64,000 nucleotides of DNA, from NCBI RefSeq assembly GCF_900116145.1, contig NZ_FPAB01000002.1:1-64000 (forward strand), read 5' to 3'. Under the pieces are notes generated by a model, which saw only the letters and a list, made by a program, of their open reading frames with translations, searched no databases and was not told the origin of the DNA. Below are positions 16,780 through 27,837 of the stretch, one piece after another (positions within the stretch are counted from its first letter, which is position 1; each line of letters begins with the position of its first letter). The translations under genes were made by a program, and so were the position numbers. Source of the stretch: Streptomyces harbinensis. GTDB lineage: Bacteria; Actinomycetota; Actinomycetes; Streptomycetales; Streptomycetaceae.

Positions 16780-17952
16780 ATGGTCAACCGCAGGAACCTG
16801 CTCAAGGGCGCCGCCGCCGGCGCGCTCGCCGTCCCGGCCGCCGGGCTGCTGGCCAGCCGGGCGTTCGGCGGTACGGACTCCGCCGCCCCGCCGGCTGCCG
16901 CCGCCACCCTCCCCGTCCACATCGTCAACAACACCGGCGAGTGGACCAACAGCAGCATCCACCTCTACGTCGTCGGCAACGTGGACGGCCGCCAGGTACG
17001 GCTCACCCCGGACGGCACCCTCGCCCCGATCTCGCTCGACGACAACGGCCCGGACGGCTTCACCGACTACGCCATCCCGCTGGCCGGCTCCGGCACCACC
17101 ACCCTCCAGCTGCCGTACATGTCGGGCCGCATCTACACCGCGCTCGGCGACAAGCTCAAGTTCAAGGCGGTCCTGGACGGCAACGGTGTGCCCGCGCTCG
17201 CCTACCCGGCCGGCTGGGTGACCTCCGACCCCAACTACGAGGTGCTGCACGACTGCGCCGAGTTCACCTACAACGCGGACGGCATGTTCTGCAACGTCAC
17301 CATGGTGGACATGTTCAGCGTGCCGCTGGACATCCGGCTCCAGGGCACCGCCGACCAGACGGCCGGCCGGCTCAAGGACGGCGGACGGCAGCAGATCTTC
17401 ACCGAGGTCGGCCGGCACGAGGCGTTCGCGCCGCTGGTGATCGGCGACCGCCGGGTGCTCGCGCCCAGCCACGGCCTGGACGCCGGACTGTTCCCCAGCG
17501 GCTACTTCGACTCCTACATCGACCGGATCTGGGCGGACGGCCACCAGCTGAACATCCGTACCAACGAGGGCTACTACACCGGGCGCGCCGCCGGCGGCCG
17601 GCTGGTCTTCAACGGCCCGGCCGAAGTGATCGTCGACCGGCCGACCACCCGCGACCTGCTCTTCTGCGACGGGGCGCTGCACGCCCCCAACGACGGCATC
17701 CGCGGCCCGGTCGCCGCCATCCTCGGCGCAGCCCTCAACCGCACCACCGCGCACAGCCACCCCGAACAGCCGGTCACCGACGCGGCGGCGTTCTACCAGC
17801 ACGACGTCACCCACCACTACGCCAAGGCGCTGCACGCGGCCATGGTGGACGGCCGCGCCTACGGGTTCGCCTTCGACGACGTGGCCGACTTCGCGTCCTA
17901 CATCCAGGACCACGCGCCGCGGCAGTTCACGCTCACCATCAGCCCCTTCTGA
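16780..17952 (+). CDS. secreted GH64 beta-1,3-glucanase
   Basis: This 390-aa protein is a glycoside hydrolase family 64 enzyme, which releases laminaripentaose-like products from beta-1,3-glucan. A Tat signal is visible at residues 1-45 (NRRNLLKG, a hydrophobic Ala/Leu stretch, then Ala-rich processing region). The mature domain begins LPVHIVNNTGEW and has the family segment EFTYNADGMFCNVTMVDMF near residues 165-185 (catalytic acid region). The end matches the family tail FTLTISPF. The ATG at 16780 is chosen over GTG 16771 because TGAGG is 10 bp before it. No separate carbohydrate-binding module is present. It is controlled by the divergent LacI regulator. Confidence 0.88.
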   Translation: MVNRRNLLKGAAAGALAVPAAGLLASRAFGGTDSAAPPAAAATLPVHIVNNTGEWTNSSIHLYVVGNVDGRQVRLTPDGTLAPISLDDNGPDGFTDYAIPLAGSGTTTLQLPYMSGRIYTALGDKLKFKAVLDGNGVPALAYPAGWVTSDPNYEVLHDCAEFTYNADGMFCNVTMVDMFSVPLDIRLQGTADQTAGRLKDGGRQQIFTEVGRHEAFAPLVIGDRRVLAPSHGLDAGLFPSGYFDSYIDRIWADGHQLNIRTNEGYYTGRAAGGRLVFNGPAEVIVDRPTTRDLLFCDGALHAPNDGIRGPVAAILGAALNRTTAHSHPEQPVTDAAAFYQHDVTHHYAKALHAAMVDGRAYGFAFDDVADFASYIQDHAPRQFTLTISPF

Positions 17953-17971
17953 CGGACCGCCCCACAACGCC

Positions 17972-18006
17972 GGTGGCCGCCCCGGACTCCAGCCGGGGCG
18001 GCCACC
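17972..18006. terminator. bidirectional terminator hairpin
   Basis: GGTGGCCGCCCCGG and its exact complement (14 bp arms, 7-nt loop) lie between the convergent GH64 and GH15 genes. Confidence 0.85.
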
Positions 18007-18029
18007 TCCGCTCGTGCGCGGGCGCGCGA

Positions 18030-19835
18030 TCAGCCGCCGTACGCCCCCGAGGCCGTCAGCCGCAGCGCGGTGTCGATCAGCGGCACGTGCGAGAACGCCT
18101 GCGGGAAGTTGCCGACCTGCCGCTGGCGGCGCGGGTCCCACTCCTCGGCCAGCAGCCCCAGGTCGTTGCGGAGCGACAGCAGCCGCTCGAACAGCTTGCG
18201 GGCCTCGTCCACCCGGCCGATCATCGCCAGGTCGTCGGCCAGCCAGAACGAGCAGGCCAGGAACGCGCCCTCGTCACCCTCCAGGCCGTCGACCCCCGCC
18301 TCGTCCCCGGCGGTCGGGTAGCGCAGGATGAAGCCGTCCAGGGTGGACAGCTCCCGCTGGATCGCCTCGATGGTGCCGATGACCCGCTTGTCGTCCGGCG
18401 GCAGGAAGCCCATCTGCGGGATGAGCAGCAGCGAGGCGTCCAGTTCCCGCGAACCGTAGGACTGGGTGAAGGTGTTGCGCTCCTTGTCGTAGCCGTGCTC
18501 GCACACGTCCCGGTGGATCTCGTCGCGCAGATCGCGCCACCGCTCCAGCGGGCCGTCCACCTCGCCCGACTCGATCAGCTTGACGGTGCGGTCCACCGCG
18601 ACCCAGGCCATCACCTTGGAGTGCACGAAGTGCCGGCGCGGCCCGCGCACCTCCCAGATGCCCTCGTCCGGCTCGTTCCAGTGGTCCTCCAGGTAGCGGA
18701 TGAGCTTCAGCTGGAGGAGATTGGCGTGATCGTTGCGGGCCAGGCCCGTCATGTGGCCCAGATGCAGTGCCTCGGTCACCTCGCCGTACACGTCCAGCTG
18801 GAGCTGGCCGGCCGCGCCGTTGCCGATCCGCACCGGCTGCGAGTTCTCGTAGCCGGGCAGCCAGCTCAGCTCGGCCTCGGACAGCTCGCGCTCGCCCGCC
18901 ACGCCGTACATGATCTGGAGGTTCTGCGGGTCGCCGGCCACCGCGCGCAGCAGCCATTCGCGCCAGGCCCGCGCCTCCTCGTGATAGCCGGTGCGCAGCA
19001 GCGAGGAGAGGGTGATCGCCGCGTCCCGCAGCCAGGTGTAGCGGTAGTCCCAGTTGCGGGAGCCGCCGATCTCCTCGGGCAGCGAGGTGGTGGGGGCCGC
19101 GACGATGCCGCCGGTCGGCGCGTAGGTGAGCGCCTTGAGGGTGATCAGCGAGCGGATCACCGCCTCCCGGTACGGGCCGTGGTACGTGCAGTGGCTGACC
19201 CACTCGCGCCAGAACTCCTCGGTGGCGGTCAGCGCCTCCTCGGGCTGCGGCACCGGCGGCGGCTCCTTGTGCGAGGGCTGCCAGCTGATGGTGAACGCGA
19301 TCCGGTCCCCGGGGGCCACGGTGAAGTCGGAGTAGGTGGTGAGGTTCTTCCCGTAGGTGTCGGCCTCGGTGTCCAGCCACACCGAGTCGGGGCCCGCCAC
19401 CGCGACCGTACGGTCGTCAACCTTGTGCACCCACGGGACCACCCACCCGTAGGAGAAGCGCATCCGCAGCACCGAACGCATCGGCACCCGGCCGCTGACG
19501 CCCTCCACGATCCGCACCAGCTGCGGCGCGTCGCTGCCGCGCGGCGGCATGAAGTCGGTCACACGCACGGTGCCGCGCGTGGTGTCCCACTCGGACTCCA
19601 GAATGAGCGAGTCGCCCCGGTAACGGCGCCGGGTGGCGGGCGGCGGCGGCACGTCCTTGCCGTGCGCAGGCCCGATGCGCCAGAAACCGTGCTCATCTGA
19701 GCCCAGCAGACCCGCGAAGACCGCGTGGGAGTCAAAACGGGGCAGACACAGCCAATCAGCCGAGCCGTCCCGGCAGACAAGGGCGGCGGTCTGCATGTCG
19801 CCGATGAGTGCGTAATCCTCGATGCGCCCGGCCAC
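18030..19835 (-). CDS. glycoside hydrolase family 15 protein (glucoamylase/trehalase-like)
   Basis: This protein of about 601 aa is of the GH15 family in its actinobacterial cytoplasmic form, which includes trehalases and glucoamylase-like enzymes. The N-terminal segment is IEDYALIGDMQTAALVCRDG. The (alpha/alpha)6 domain contains GGSRNWDYRYTWLRDAAITL near the middle (catalytic region) and DEGIWEVRG later. No signal peptide is seen. GTG 19835 (spaced 6 bp from GGAG) is preferred; ATG 19841 is an alternative. It is divergent from pyrG. Substrate (trehalose or a maltodextrin) cannot be decided from sequence alone. Confidence 0.88.
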   Translation of the reverse strand: MAGRIEDYALIGDMQTAALVCRDGSADWLCLPRFDSHAVFAGLLGSDEHGFWRIGPAHGKDVPPPPATRRRYRGDSLILESEWDTTRGTVRVTDFMPPRGSDAPQLVRIVEGVSGRVPMRSVLRMRFSYGWVVPWVHKVDDRTVAVAGPDSVWLDTEADTYGKNLTTYSDFTVAPGDRIAFTISWQPSHKEPPPVPQPEEALTATEEFWREWVSHCTYHGPYREAVIRSLITLKALTYAPTGGIVAAPTTSLPEEIGGSRNWDYRYTWLRDAAITLSSLLRTGYHEEARAWREWLLRAVAGDPQNLQIMYGVAGERELSEAELSWLPGYENSQPVRIGNGAAGQLQLDVYGEVTEALHLGHMTGLARNDHANLLQLKLIRYLEDHWNEPDEGIWEVRGPRRHFVHSKVMAWVAVDRTVKLIESGEVDGPLERWRDLRDEIHRDVCEHGYDKERNTFTQSYGSRELDASLLLIPQMGFLPPDDKRVIGTIEAIQRELSTLDGFILRYPTAGDEAGVDGLEGDEGAFLACSFWLADDLAMIGRVDEARKLFERLLSLRNDLGLLAEEWDPRRQRQVGNFPQAFSHVPLIDTALRLTASGAYGG

Positions 19836-19901
19836 TTGCATCTCCAGTCGAACGGTGGGGCCGCCCCCGTGGGACGTGCGATATCTCGGTCGCTCAATTG
19901 A

Positions 19902-21710
<1,809 letters not shown>

Positions 21711-21717
21711 GAAGACG

Positions 21718-22350
21718 ATGACCGCCGAACTCCGCGACATTCCCGACTCCTGGCCGGTGCAGGCCACCGCCACCCCCTTCACCGGCAACAAGACCAGCGT
21801 CCGCACGGACGACGTGGTGATGCCGGACGGCTCCGTGGTGCGCCGCGACTACCAGGTGCACCCGGGTTCGGTGGCGGTCCTGGCGCTGGACGCGGCGGAC
21901 CGGGTGGTGGTGATCCGGCAGTACCGGCACCCCGTACGGCAGCGGCTGTGGGAGATCCCGGCCGGGCTGCTGGACGTCCCCGGCGAGAACCCGCTGCACG
22001 CCGCCCAGCGCGAGCTGTACGAGGAGGCGCACATCAAGGCCGAGGACTGGCGGGTGCTGGCCGATGTGTACACCACGCCGGGCGGCTGCGACGAGGCGGT
22101 GCGGATCTTCCTGGCCCGCGAGCTGTCGGACGCGGAGGGCGAGCGGTACGCGGTGGCCGAGGAGGAGGCCGCGATGGAGCACGCCCGGGTGCCGCTGGCG
22201 GAACTGCTGCGGGGGGTGCTGGCGGGCGAGCTGCACAACAACTGTCTGGTGGTGGGCGCCCTGGCGCTGGCCGCCGCCCGGGCGGGCGAGGGCGAGGACG
22301 CGCTGCGTGATGCGCTGGCGCCCTGGCCGGCCAGGCCCTTCCCGGCGTAG
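21718..22350 (+). CDS. Nudix hydrolase, ADP-ribose pyrophosphatase-like
   Basis: This 210-aa protein hydrolyses nucleoside diphosphate-linked compounds, most likely ADP-ribose. The Nudix box spans GLLDVPGENPLHAAQRELYE followed by EAHI near residues 81-104; the consensus Gly of the EEXGU end is replaced by His (EEAHI). ADP-ribose pyrophosphatase features include VLALDAADRVVVIRQYRHPV before the box and DVYTTPGGCDE after it. The ATG is 7 bp after pyrG, so the two are co-transcribed. Confidence 0.9.
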   Translation: MTAELRDIPDSWPVQATATPFTGNKTSVRTDDVVMPDGSVVRRDYQVHPGSVAVLALDAADRVVVIRQYRHPVRQRLWEIPAGLLDVPGENPLHAAQRELYEEAHIKAEDWRVLADVYTTPGGCDEAVRIFLARELSDAEGERYAVAEEEAAMEHARVPLAELLRGVLAGELHNNCLVVGALALAAARAGEGEDALRDALAPWPARPFPA

Positions 22351-22659
22351 GACTCTCCCGGGCCGGCCGCCCGGCCGGGGGCGCGGCGTGAGGGTGTGGC
22401 GGGTGGCGCAGCGCCGGGCGCGGTCCCGGGCCGCTGCCGTGCGCTGCCCGCCGGCCGCTGTACCCGGCGTCCGCACCGCCCGCCGCTTCTCTCCGGAGCC
22501 CGGCGCGTGCCGCGCCCCGGTACCTCCCGCGCGCCCGGCGTGCCCCGCCGGGAGCGGCCCGGACCGGGCGGCGGGGTCCCGTGTCATGGCAGGGCGCACG
22601 CCCCCGGTGGCATACGCTGCGCTCACCACTCACCACGCACGCGAAGCAGAGGGCGCGCA
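22351..22659. other. intergenic region, 309 bp
   Basis: A GC-rich imperfect hairpin (CCCGGGCCGG with CCGGCCGGGG) just after the Nudix stop may be a terminator. The rest is very GC rich with no convincing gene or promoter motif. ORFs here are shadows. Confidence 0.5.
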
Positions 22660-24696
22660 GTGACGGAAGCGGCGGTGCACGAGTCCCCTGGCCTCGGGGG
22701 ACTGCTCGGACGGCAGGGCGAACTCGCGCGGTTGCGCGCCGACATCGACGGGGCCGGGCTGGCCACCCTGGCGGGCCGGCCGGCGCCGCGCAGCCGGGTG
22801 CTGCTGGTGGCCGGGCCACCCGGCAGCGGGCGGACCGCGCTGGCAGAGGAGTTCGCCCAGGAACAGCTGGCCACCGGCCGCTACCCGGACGGGCTGCTGC
22901 GCGCCCGGCTCACCGACCCGGGGGGCGAACCGGTCCCCGTGGAGCGCGCCGCCCGCGAGCTGCTGACCGCCCTCGACGTACCGGCTCCGGCGGGCGCGGA
23001 CGAGGAGGAGCTGACCGACATCCTGCGCGGTGCCCTGGTCAAGCGGCGGGCGCTGCTGCTCCTGGACGATGTGAGCGCGGCGGGGCAGCTGGCCGAGCTG
23101 ATCCCCGACACCCGCGACTGTCTGGTGCTGGCCGTCTCCCGGGGGCCGCTCACCGGGGTTCCGGACGTGCGGCCGTGCACCCTGGGCGGGCTCAAGCGGA
23201 CCGCCGCGCTGGCCCTGCTGCGGCGCGGCGCCGGGGAGATCCGGATCACCGTGGACCCGACAGCGGCGGACCGGCTGATCGAGGTGTGCGGCGGGCTGCC
23301 GGCCGCCGTGGTGCTGACCGCCGGGTGGCTGGCGATGCGGCCGGAGGCCACGATCGCCGAGGCGCTGGCCCGGATCACCCGGCCGACCGACGAGGACGGG
23401 CTGGCCGGTCACGAGGACCCGGTGGCGCTGGCGTTCCGGCTGGTGTACGCGGCCCTGCCGCCGGCCGCCGCCCGTACGCTGCGGCTGCTGACCCTGGCCC
23501 CGGCCGGGGCGCTGGACGCGCACACCGTGGCGGCGCTGGCCGGCTGCTCGCTCGGGGCGGCGCGCGGCGCGCTGGAGAACTTCGCCCTGCTCGGCCTGGT
23601 CCGGGCCGCGCCGCCGGGCAGCGAACGCGGGGAGTACCGGCTGCCGGGCGCCCTCGATCCGCTGCTGCGGGTACTGCTGCGGACCGGGGAGCGTCCGGCC
23701 GAGGTACTGCTGGCCCGGGCCCGGATGCTGGAGCGCGCGGTGCGCCGGCTGCGGGCCGCGCAGGCGGTGACCGAGCCGCTGGGCAGTCCGGCCCGGCAGT
23801 GGCTGGCGGGGCTGCCGGCGGCGCTGCGGTTCGAGGACCCGGCGGACGCGGCGCGCTGGCTGTCGGCCGGGCTGCCCGCGCTGAGCGCCGCCGCCCGGAC
23901 GGCGGTCGAGGACGGCGGGGATCTCGACACGCTGGCCAGACGGCTGGTGGGGGCGCTGACCGGGGCTTTGCTGGCGCACCGGGGGCGGGAGGGCGCGGCG
24001 CCCGAGCTGTACCGGCTGCACGAACTGGTGCTCGGGGTGGCGACCCGGCGCGGGATGGCGGGGGAGCGGGCGGCGGCGCTGCTGGTGCTGGGGGACCTGG
24101 ATCTGGCGGCCGGGCGGTCGGCGCAGGCGCTGGAGCGCTACCGGGCGGCGCTGGACGCCGCGCGGGCCGACCGTGCCGGGCCGGACGGGCCGCTCGCCGC
24201 GCGCGCGGTGGAGTCGGTCGGGGACACCTACGCGGAGCTGGCGGACTGGCAGCGGGCCGCCGACTGGTACGGGCGGGCGCTGGCGAGCCGGCAGGCGCGC
24301 GGGGACGGCGCGGCGGTGGCCCGGCTGCACGGGCGCATCGGGGCGGCCCTCACCCGTACCCGGCACTGGGGCGAGGCGCTGCGGGCGTGGCGGGCGGCTG
24401 CCGCGGCGCACCGCCGGGAGGGGGACCGGCGGGGCCAGGCGGTGGCGCTGGCGGAGCTGGCCACGGTGCAGGAGTACGCGGGGCGGCCCCAGGAGGCGCT
24501 GCGCTCGGGAGAGGAGGCGCTGCGGCTGGCTTCCGCGCTGGGGGACCGGGAGCTGGCGGCGCAGCTGCGGGTGCTGCTGGCGCGGATCGCGGAGCGGATG
24601 GGGCGGATGGCGCAGGCGGCCGGATACCGCTCGGCGCAGGCGGGTTCCGGGGTGGAATCCTCTGGGAAACCCCAGGGAAGGACTTGCGAAACATAG
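22660..24696 (+). CDS. NB-ARC-like NTPase with C-terminal TPR repeats
   Basis: This 678-aa protein resembles the NTPase-TPR half of AfsR-type (SARP/LAL) regulators but has no recognisable DNA-binding domain. A P-loop VAGPPGSGRTAL lies near residues 49-60 and a Walker B-like RALLLLDDVSAAG near 128-140. A winged-helix-like linker follows, then TPR-like helices from about 480 to 660 (QALERYRAALDAAR; WYGRALASRQARGD). The GTG start at 22660 follows AGAGGG; frames upstream are open but lack domain content. It probably works in signal transduction; the partner is unknown. It lies between the pyrG/Nudix pair and ald. Confidence 0.82.
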   Translation: MTEAAVHESPGLGGLLGRQGELARLRADIDGAGLATLAGRPAPRSRVLLVAGPPGSGRTALAEEFAQEQLATGRYPDGLLRARLTDPGGEPVPVERAARELLTALDVPAPAGADEEELTDILRGALVKRRALLLLDDVSAAGQLAELIPDTRDCLVLAVSRGPLTGVPDVRPCTLGGLKRTAALALLRRGAGEIRITVDPTAADRLIEVCGGLPAAVVLTAGWLAMRPEATIAEALARITRPTDEDGLAGHEDPVALAFRLVYAALPPAAARTLRLLTLAPAGALDAHTVAALAGCSLGAARGALENFALLGLVRAAPPGSERGEYRLPGALDPLLRVLLRTGERPAEVLLARARMLERAVRRLRAAQAVTEPLGSPARQWLAGLPAALRFEDPADAARWLSAGLPALSAAARTAVEDGGDLDTLARRLVGALTGALLAHRGREGAAPELYRLHELVLGVATRRGMAGERAAALLVLGDLDLAAGRSAQALERYRAALDAARADRAGPDGPLAARAVESVGDTYAELADWQRAADWYGRALASRQARGDGAAVARLHGRIGAALTRTRHWGEALRAWRAAAAAHRREGDRRGQAVALAELATVQEYAGRPQEALRSGEEALRLASALGDRELAAQLRVLLARIAERMGRMAQAAGYRSAQAGSGVESSGKPQGRTCET

Positions 24697-24730
24697 AGTT
24701 CTCTCCCGGGTGATCGATCGAAAGTAAGGC

Positions 24731-24758
24731 TGGACAGGCTCCGCACCTTCTTTACACT
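24731..24758 (+). promoter_or_regulatory. probable vegetative promoter of ald
   Basis: TGGACA at 24731-24736 and TACACT at 24753-24758, separated by 16 bp, lie about 50 bp before the alanine dehydrogenase start. Confidence 0.55.
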
Positions 24759-24811
24759 GGTCTGACACTGCCCGTTCTGCCTTCGGCAATGACGCAAGGA
24801 CCGTGATCCAC

Positions 24812-25927
24812 GTGAAGGTCGGGATTCCCCGCGAGGTCAAGAACAACGAGTTCCGGGTCGCCATCACGCCGGCGGGCGTGCACGAACTGGTCACCGCAGG
24901 CCACCGGGTCGCCGTCGAGCGCGGCGCCGGGCTCGGCTCGGCGATCACCGACGAGGAGTACACGGCGGCCGGCGCCGTCATCGCGCCCGGCGCGGACGAG
25001 GTGTGGGCCGAGGCGGAGCTGGTGCTCAAGGTCAAGGAGCCGGTGGCCGAGGAGTACTCCCGCATGCGCAAGGGGCAGGTGCTGTTCACCTATCTCCATC
25101 TGGCCGCCTCCCGGGAGTGCACCCGGGCGCTGCTCGACTCCGGTACCACGGCCATCGCGTACGAGACGGTGGAGACCGCCGGACGGGCGCTGCCGCTGCT
25201 GGCTCCGATGTCGGAGGTGGCGGGCCGGATCGCGCCCCAGGTCGGCGCCTACCATCTGATGCGCTCGGCCGGCGGGCGCGGGGTGCTGCCCGGTGGCGTC
25301 CCGGGCACCGCGCCCGGCGAGGCGGTGGTGATCGGCGGCGGGGTCTCCGGCTGGCACGCCACCCAGATCGCGGTCGGGCTCGGCTTCCATGTGACGCTGC
25401 TGGACCGGGACGTGACCAAACTGCGCGAGGCGGACCGGATCTTCGGCACCCGGGTGAAGACCGTGGTCTCCAACGCCTTCGAGCTGGAGCGGGCCGTCCT
25501 CGGCGCCGATCTGGTGATCGGGGCGGTGCTCGTTCCCGGAGCCCGGGCACCGAAACTGGTCAGCAACGAGCTGGTGGCCCGGATGCGCCCGGGAAGTGTC
25601 CTTGTCGACATCGCGATCGACCAGGGCGGCTGCTTCGCCGACTCGCGGCCCACCACCCACGCCGAACCGACCTTCCGGGTACACGATTCGGTCTTCTACT
25701 GCGTGGCCAACATGCCCGGCGCGGTGCCCCACACCTCCACATATGCCCTGACGAGTGCCACTCTCCCGTATATCGTGGAGCTGGCCGGACGGGGCTGGGC
25801 GGACGCCCTGCGCCGCGACCCCGCGCTGGCCCTGGGCCTCAACATCCATGAGGGACAGGTCGTCTACGGTCCCGTCGCCGAGGCCCACGGACTGCCGCAC
25901 ACCGAACTGGGCGAAGTTCTGGCCTGA
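24812..25927 (+). CDS. ald: alanine dehydrogenase
   Basis: This 371-aa enzyme interconverts L-alanine and pyruvate plus ammonia with NAD(H). The N-terminus is KVGIPREVKNNEFRVAIT. The catalytic lysine is in LVLKVKEP near residue 75, and His in FTYLHLAAS near 95. The NAD site is VVIGGGVSGWHATQIA near 170-186, and SVLVDIAIDQGG is near 263-275. GTG 24812 is favoured because AAGGA is 11 bp upstream; GTG 24803 would add three residues. It is transcribed from its own promoter. Confidence 0.95.
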   Translation: MKVGIPREVKNNEFRVAITPAGVHELVTAGHRVAVERGAGLGSAITDEEYTAAGAVIAPGADEVWAEAELVLKVKEPVAEEYSRMRKGQVLFTYLHLAASRECTRALLDSGTTAIAYETVETAGRALPLLAPMSEVAGRIAPQVGAYHLMRSAGGRGVLPGGVPGTAPGEAVVIGGGVSGWHATQIAVGLGFHVTLLDRDVTKLREADRIFGTRVKTVVSNAFELERAVLGADLVIGAVLVPGARAPKLVSNELVARMRPGSVLVDIAIDQGGCFADSRPTTHAEPTFRVHDSVFYCVANMPGAVPHTSTYALTSATLPYIVELAGRGWADALRRDPALALGLNIHEGQVVYGPVAEAHGLPHTELGEVLA

Positions 25928-26236
25928 TCCGATCGATCCGTCAACCGGAGGCGTCAACATCGGGAAGATCACATCCTCTTGTCGACACATCGGCTGACAG
26001 GACGGCGCCGGCTGCCGCCGGTGCCCCTTTCAACCAAGTGGGCGCGGCGGGAACGGACCTCGGGACGGCTCGCGCACCCTTGACAAGGGGGTGTGCGAAG
26101 CCCGACACATCGGTACCGGTCCGGCGGATTGTGTTGCCGCTGACCGCCGACACGCCATAGAGTCGCCAATCGTCGGCATGGTGCAACGCTGACTCTGTCC
26201 AGAAGTTTCCTGATCCCCATGGAGGTAGGACGACTT
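25928..26236. other. upstream region of the parA-like gene, 309 bp
   Basis: TTGCCG at 26134-26139 and TAGAGT at 26158-26163 (18-bp spacer) form a plausible promoter about 75 bp before the parA-like start. A TTGACA at 26080-26085 lacks a good partner. GGAGG at 26221-26225 is the ribosome site. No gene is seen. Confidence 0.5.
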
Positions 26237-27337
26237 GTGAATGAGTCGACAATTACTCCCCGGGGAGGGCATGCGGGCAGCGGCTCCATCGCTGTCCGTA
26301 CCTTCGCAACTCACCAAAGCCACGCAACCATGACAGCGCCTCAGAGCACGGACGGCCACGACGTGAAAGACGCCGACCGTATCCCCGATGACGAAGAGCT
26401 GGCCGACGGTCAGTTCTACGACCCGGACGCGGAATACGAACCCGACCCCGAATACGCGGCGACCATCGCGCCCGACGCGGCCCGACAGCGCCGCGAGCGC
26501 ATCGGCCCCACCGGGCGCCCGCTGCCGTACTTCCCGATCCCCGGCCCGCTCACCGAGCGCGGGCCGGCCAAGATCATCGCCATGTGCAACCAGAAGGGCG
26601 GCGTCGGCAAAACGACCTCCGCCATCAACCTGGGTGCGGCGCTGGCCGAATACGGCCGCCGCGTCCTGCTGGTCGACTTCGACCCGCAGGGCGCCCTCTC
26701 GGTCGGCCTGGGGGTCAACCCCATGGAACTGGACCTCACCATCTACAACCTGCTGATGGAACGCGGCATGGCCGCGGACGAGGTCCTGCTGAAGACCGCC
26801 GTGGCCGGCATGGACCTGCTGCCGAGCAACATCGACCTGTCGGCGGCCGAGGTGCAGCTGGTGAGCGAGGTGGCGCGCGAGTCGACCCTCAGCCGCGCCC
26901 TGCAACCGCTGCTGCCCGACTACGACTTCATCGTCATCGACTGCCAGCCCTCGCTCGGCCTGCTCACCGTGAACGCGCTCACCGCCGCGCACAAGGTGAT
27001 CGTGCCGCTGGAGTGCGAGTTCTTCGCGCTGCGCGGCGTCGCGCTGCTGACCGAGACGATCGAGAAGGTGCAGGAGCGGCTCAACCCCGCGCTGAGCCTG
27101 GACGGCATTCTCGCCACCATGTACGACTCCCGCACCGTGCACAGCCGCGAGGTGCTGGCGCGCGTCGTGGAGGCGTTCGACGACAGCGTGTACCACACCG
27201 TGATCGGACGCACCGTCCGCTTCCCGGAGACCACGGTCGCCGGTGAGCCCATCACCACCTACGCCTCCAACTCGGTGGGCGCCGCCGCCTACCGCCAGCT
27301 CGCCAGGGAGGTGCTCGCCCGGTGCCACGCCGAGTGA
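26237..27337 (+). CDS. ParA/Soj family ATPase
   Basis: This 366-aa protein is a deviant Walker ATPase. Residues 1 to about 105 are a low-complexity, strongly acidic extension (YDPDAEYEPDPEYA). The ATPase domain starts AKIIAMCNQKGGVGKTTSAI with the deviant Walker A KGGVGKTT, and continues with VLLVDFDPQGALS and the Walker B region FIVIDCQPSLG. GTG 26237 after GGAGGTAGGA is the likely start. The next gene overlaps by 16 bp and encodes an RHH-like protein, which suggests a ParA-DNA-adaptor pair. The neighbouring scpAB genes support a role in chromosome organisation. The oriC-proximal parAB would be elsewhere, so this is a paralogue (inference). Confidence 0.9.
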   Translation: MNESTITPRGGHAGSGSIAVRTFATHQSHATMTAPQSTDGHDVKDADRIPDDEELADGQFYDPDAEYEPDPEYAATIAPDAARQRRERIGPTGRPLPYFPIPGPLTERGPAKIIAMCNQKGGVGKTTSAINLGAALAEYGRRVLLVDFDPQGALSVGLGVNPMELDLTIYNLLMERGMAADEVLLKTAVAGMDLLPSNIDLSAAEVQLVSEVARESTLSRALQPLLPDYDFIVIDCQPSLGLLTVNALTAAHKVIVPLECEFFALRGVALLTETIEKVQERLNPALSLDGILATMYDSRTVHSREVLARVVEAFDDSVYHTVIGRTVRFPETTVAGEPITTYASNSVGAAAYRQLAREVLARCHAE

Positions 27338-27837
27338 GTCTCCCGGCAGCCGACGAACTGTTCCGCACCACCGGGGGGTCGGCGGCCGTCCAGCCCTCCA
27401 ACCCGAACGAACCAGCACAGCCCCCCGCCGAGAACCCGGCGCCCACGGCGCCGGGCGGCGGGGGAGGCGACAGCGGCGCCCCGGCGGCGGTGCCGGGGCA
27501 GGGCAAACGGCGCTCCCCGCCGCAGCAGCCCCCGGCCGGATCCGCGGGCGCGGCGGGCGCGGGGGCCGCCGCACCGGCGGCCGGCCAGCCGCAGCCGCGC
27601 AAAGGCCGCGCGGCGCGCCGGCCCAGCGGGCGCGAACGGCACGACGAGAAGATCACGGTCTACGTCTCCGCCGAGGAACTGATGGACCTCGAACACGCGC
27701 GCCTGGTGCTGCGCGGCGAGCACGGACTGGCGGTGGACCGGGGCCGGATCGTCCGGGAGGCGGTCGCCGTGGTCCTGGCCGATCTGGAATCCCGGGGCGA
27801 CGCCAGCATCCTGGTACGGCGGCTGCGCGGCCGTTAG
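27322..27837 (+). CDS. ribbon-helix-helix-like partner of the ParA-type ATPase
   Basis: This 171-aa protein has a disordered Pro/Ala/Gly-rich N-terminal half (residues about 20-100) followed by a compact C-terminal domain. The pattern HDEKITVYVSAEELMDLEHA then RIVREAVAVVLADLE is the strand-helix-helix layout of RHH DNA-binding proteins. The GTG at 27322 lies within the 3' end of the parA-like gene with GGAGGTG as ribosome site, so translation is coupled. By position it could be the DNA-binding adaptor for the ATPase; RHH assignment is from pattern only. Its TAG stop coincides with the left end of a palindromic repeat element. Confidence 0.72.
   Translation: MPRRVSLPAADELFRTTGGSAAVQPSNPNEPAQPPAENPAPTAPGGGGGDSGAPAAVPGQGKRRSPPQQPPAGSAGAAGAGAAAPAAGQPQPRKGRAARRPSGRERHDEKITVYVSAEELMDLEHARLVLRGEHGLAVDRGRIVREAVAVVLADLESRGDASILVRRLRGR

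Noticed and set aside
22396..22659. Upstream extension of the NTPase/TPR gene
   Set aside because: Open only because of high GC; Arg/Pro/Gly-rich and unlike a protein domain. GTG 22660 with AGAGGG is a better start.
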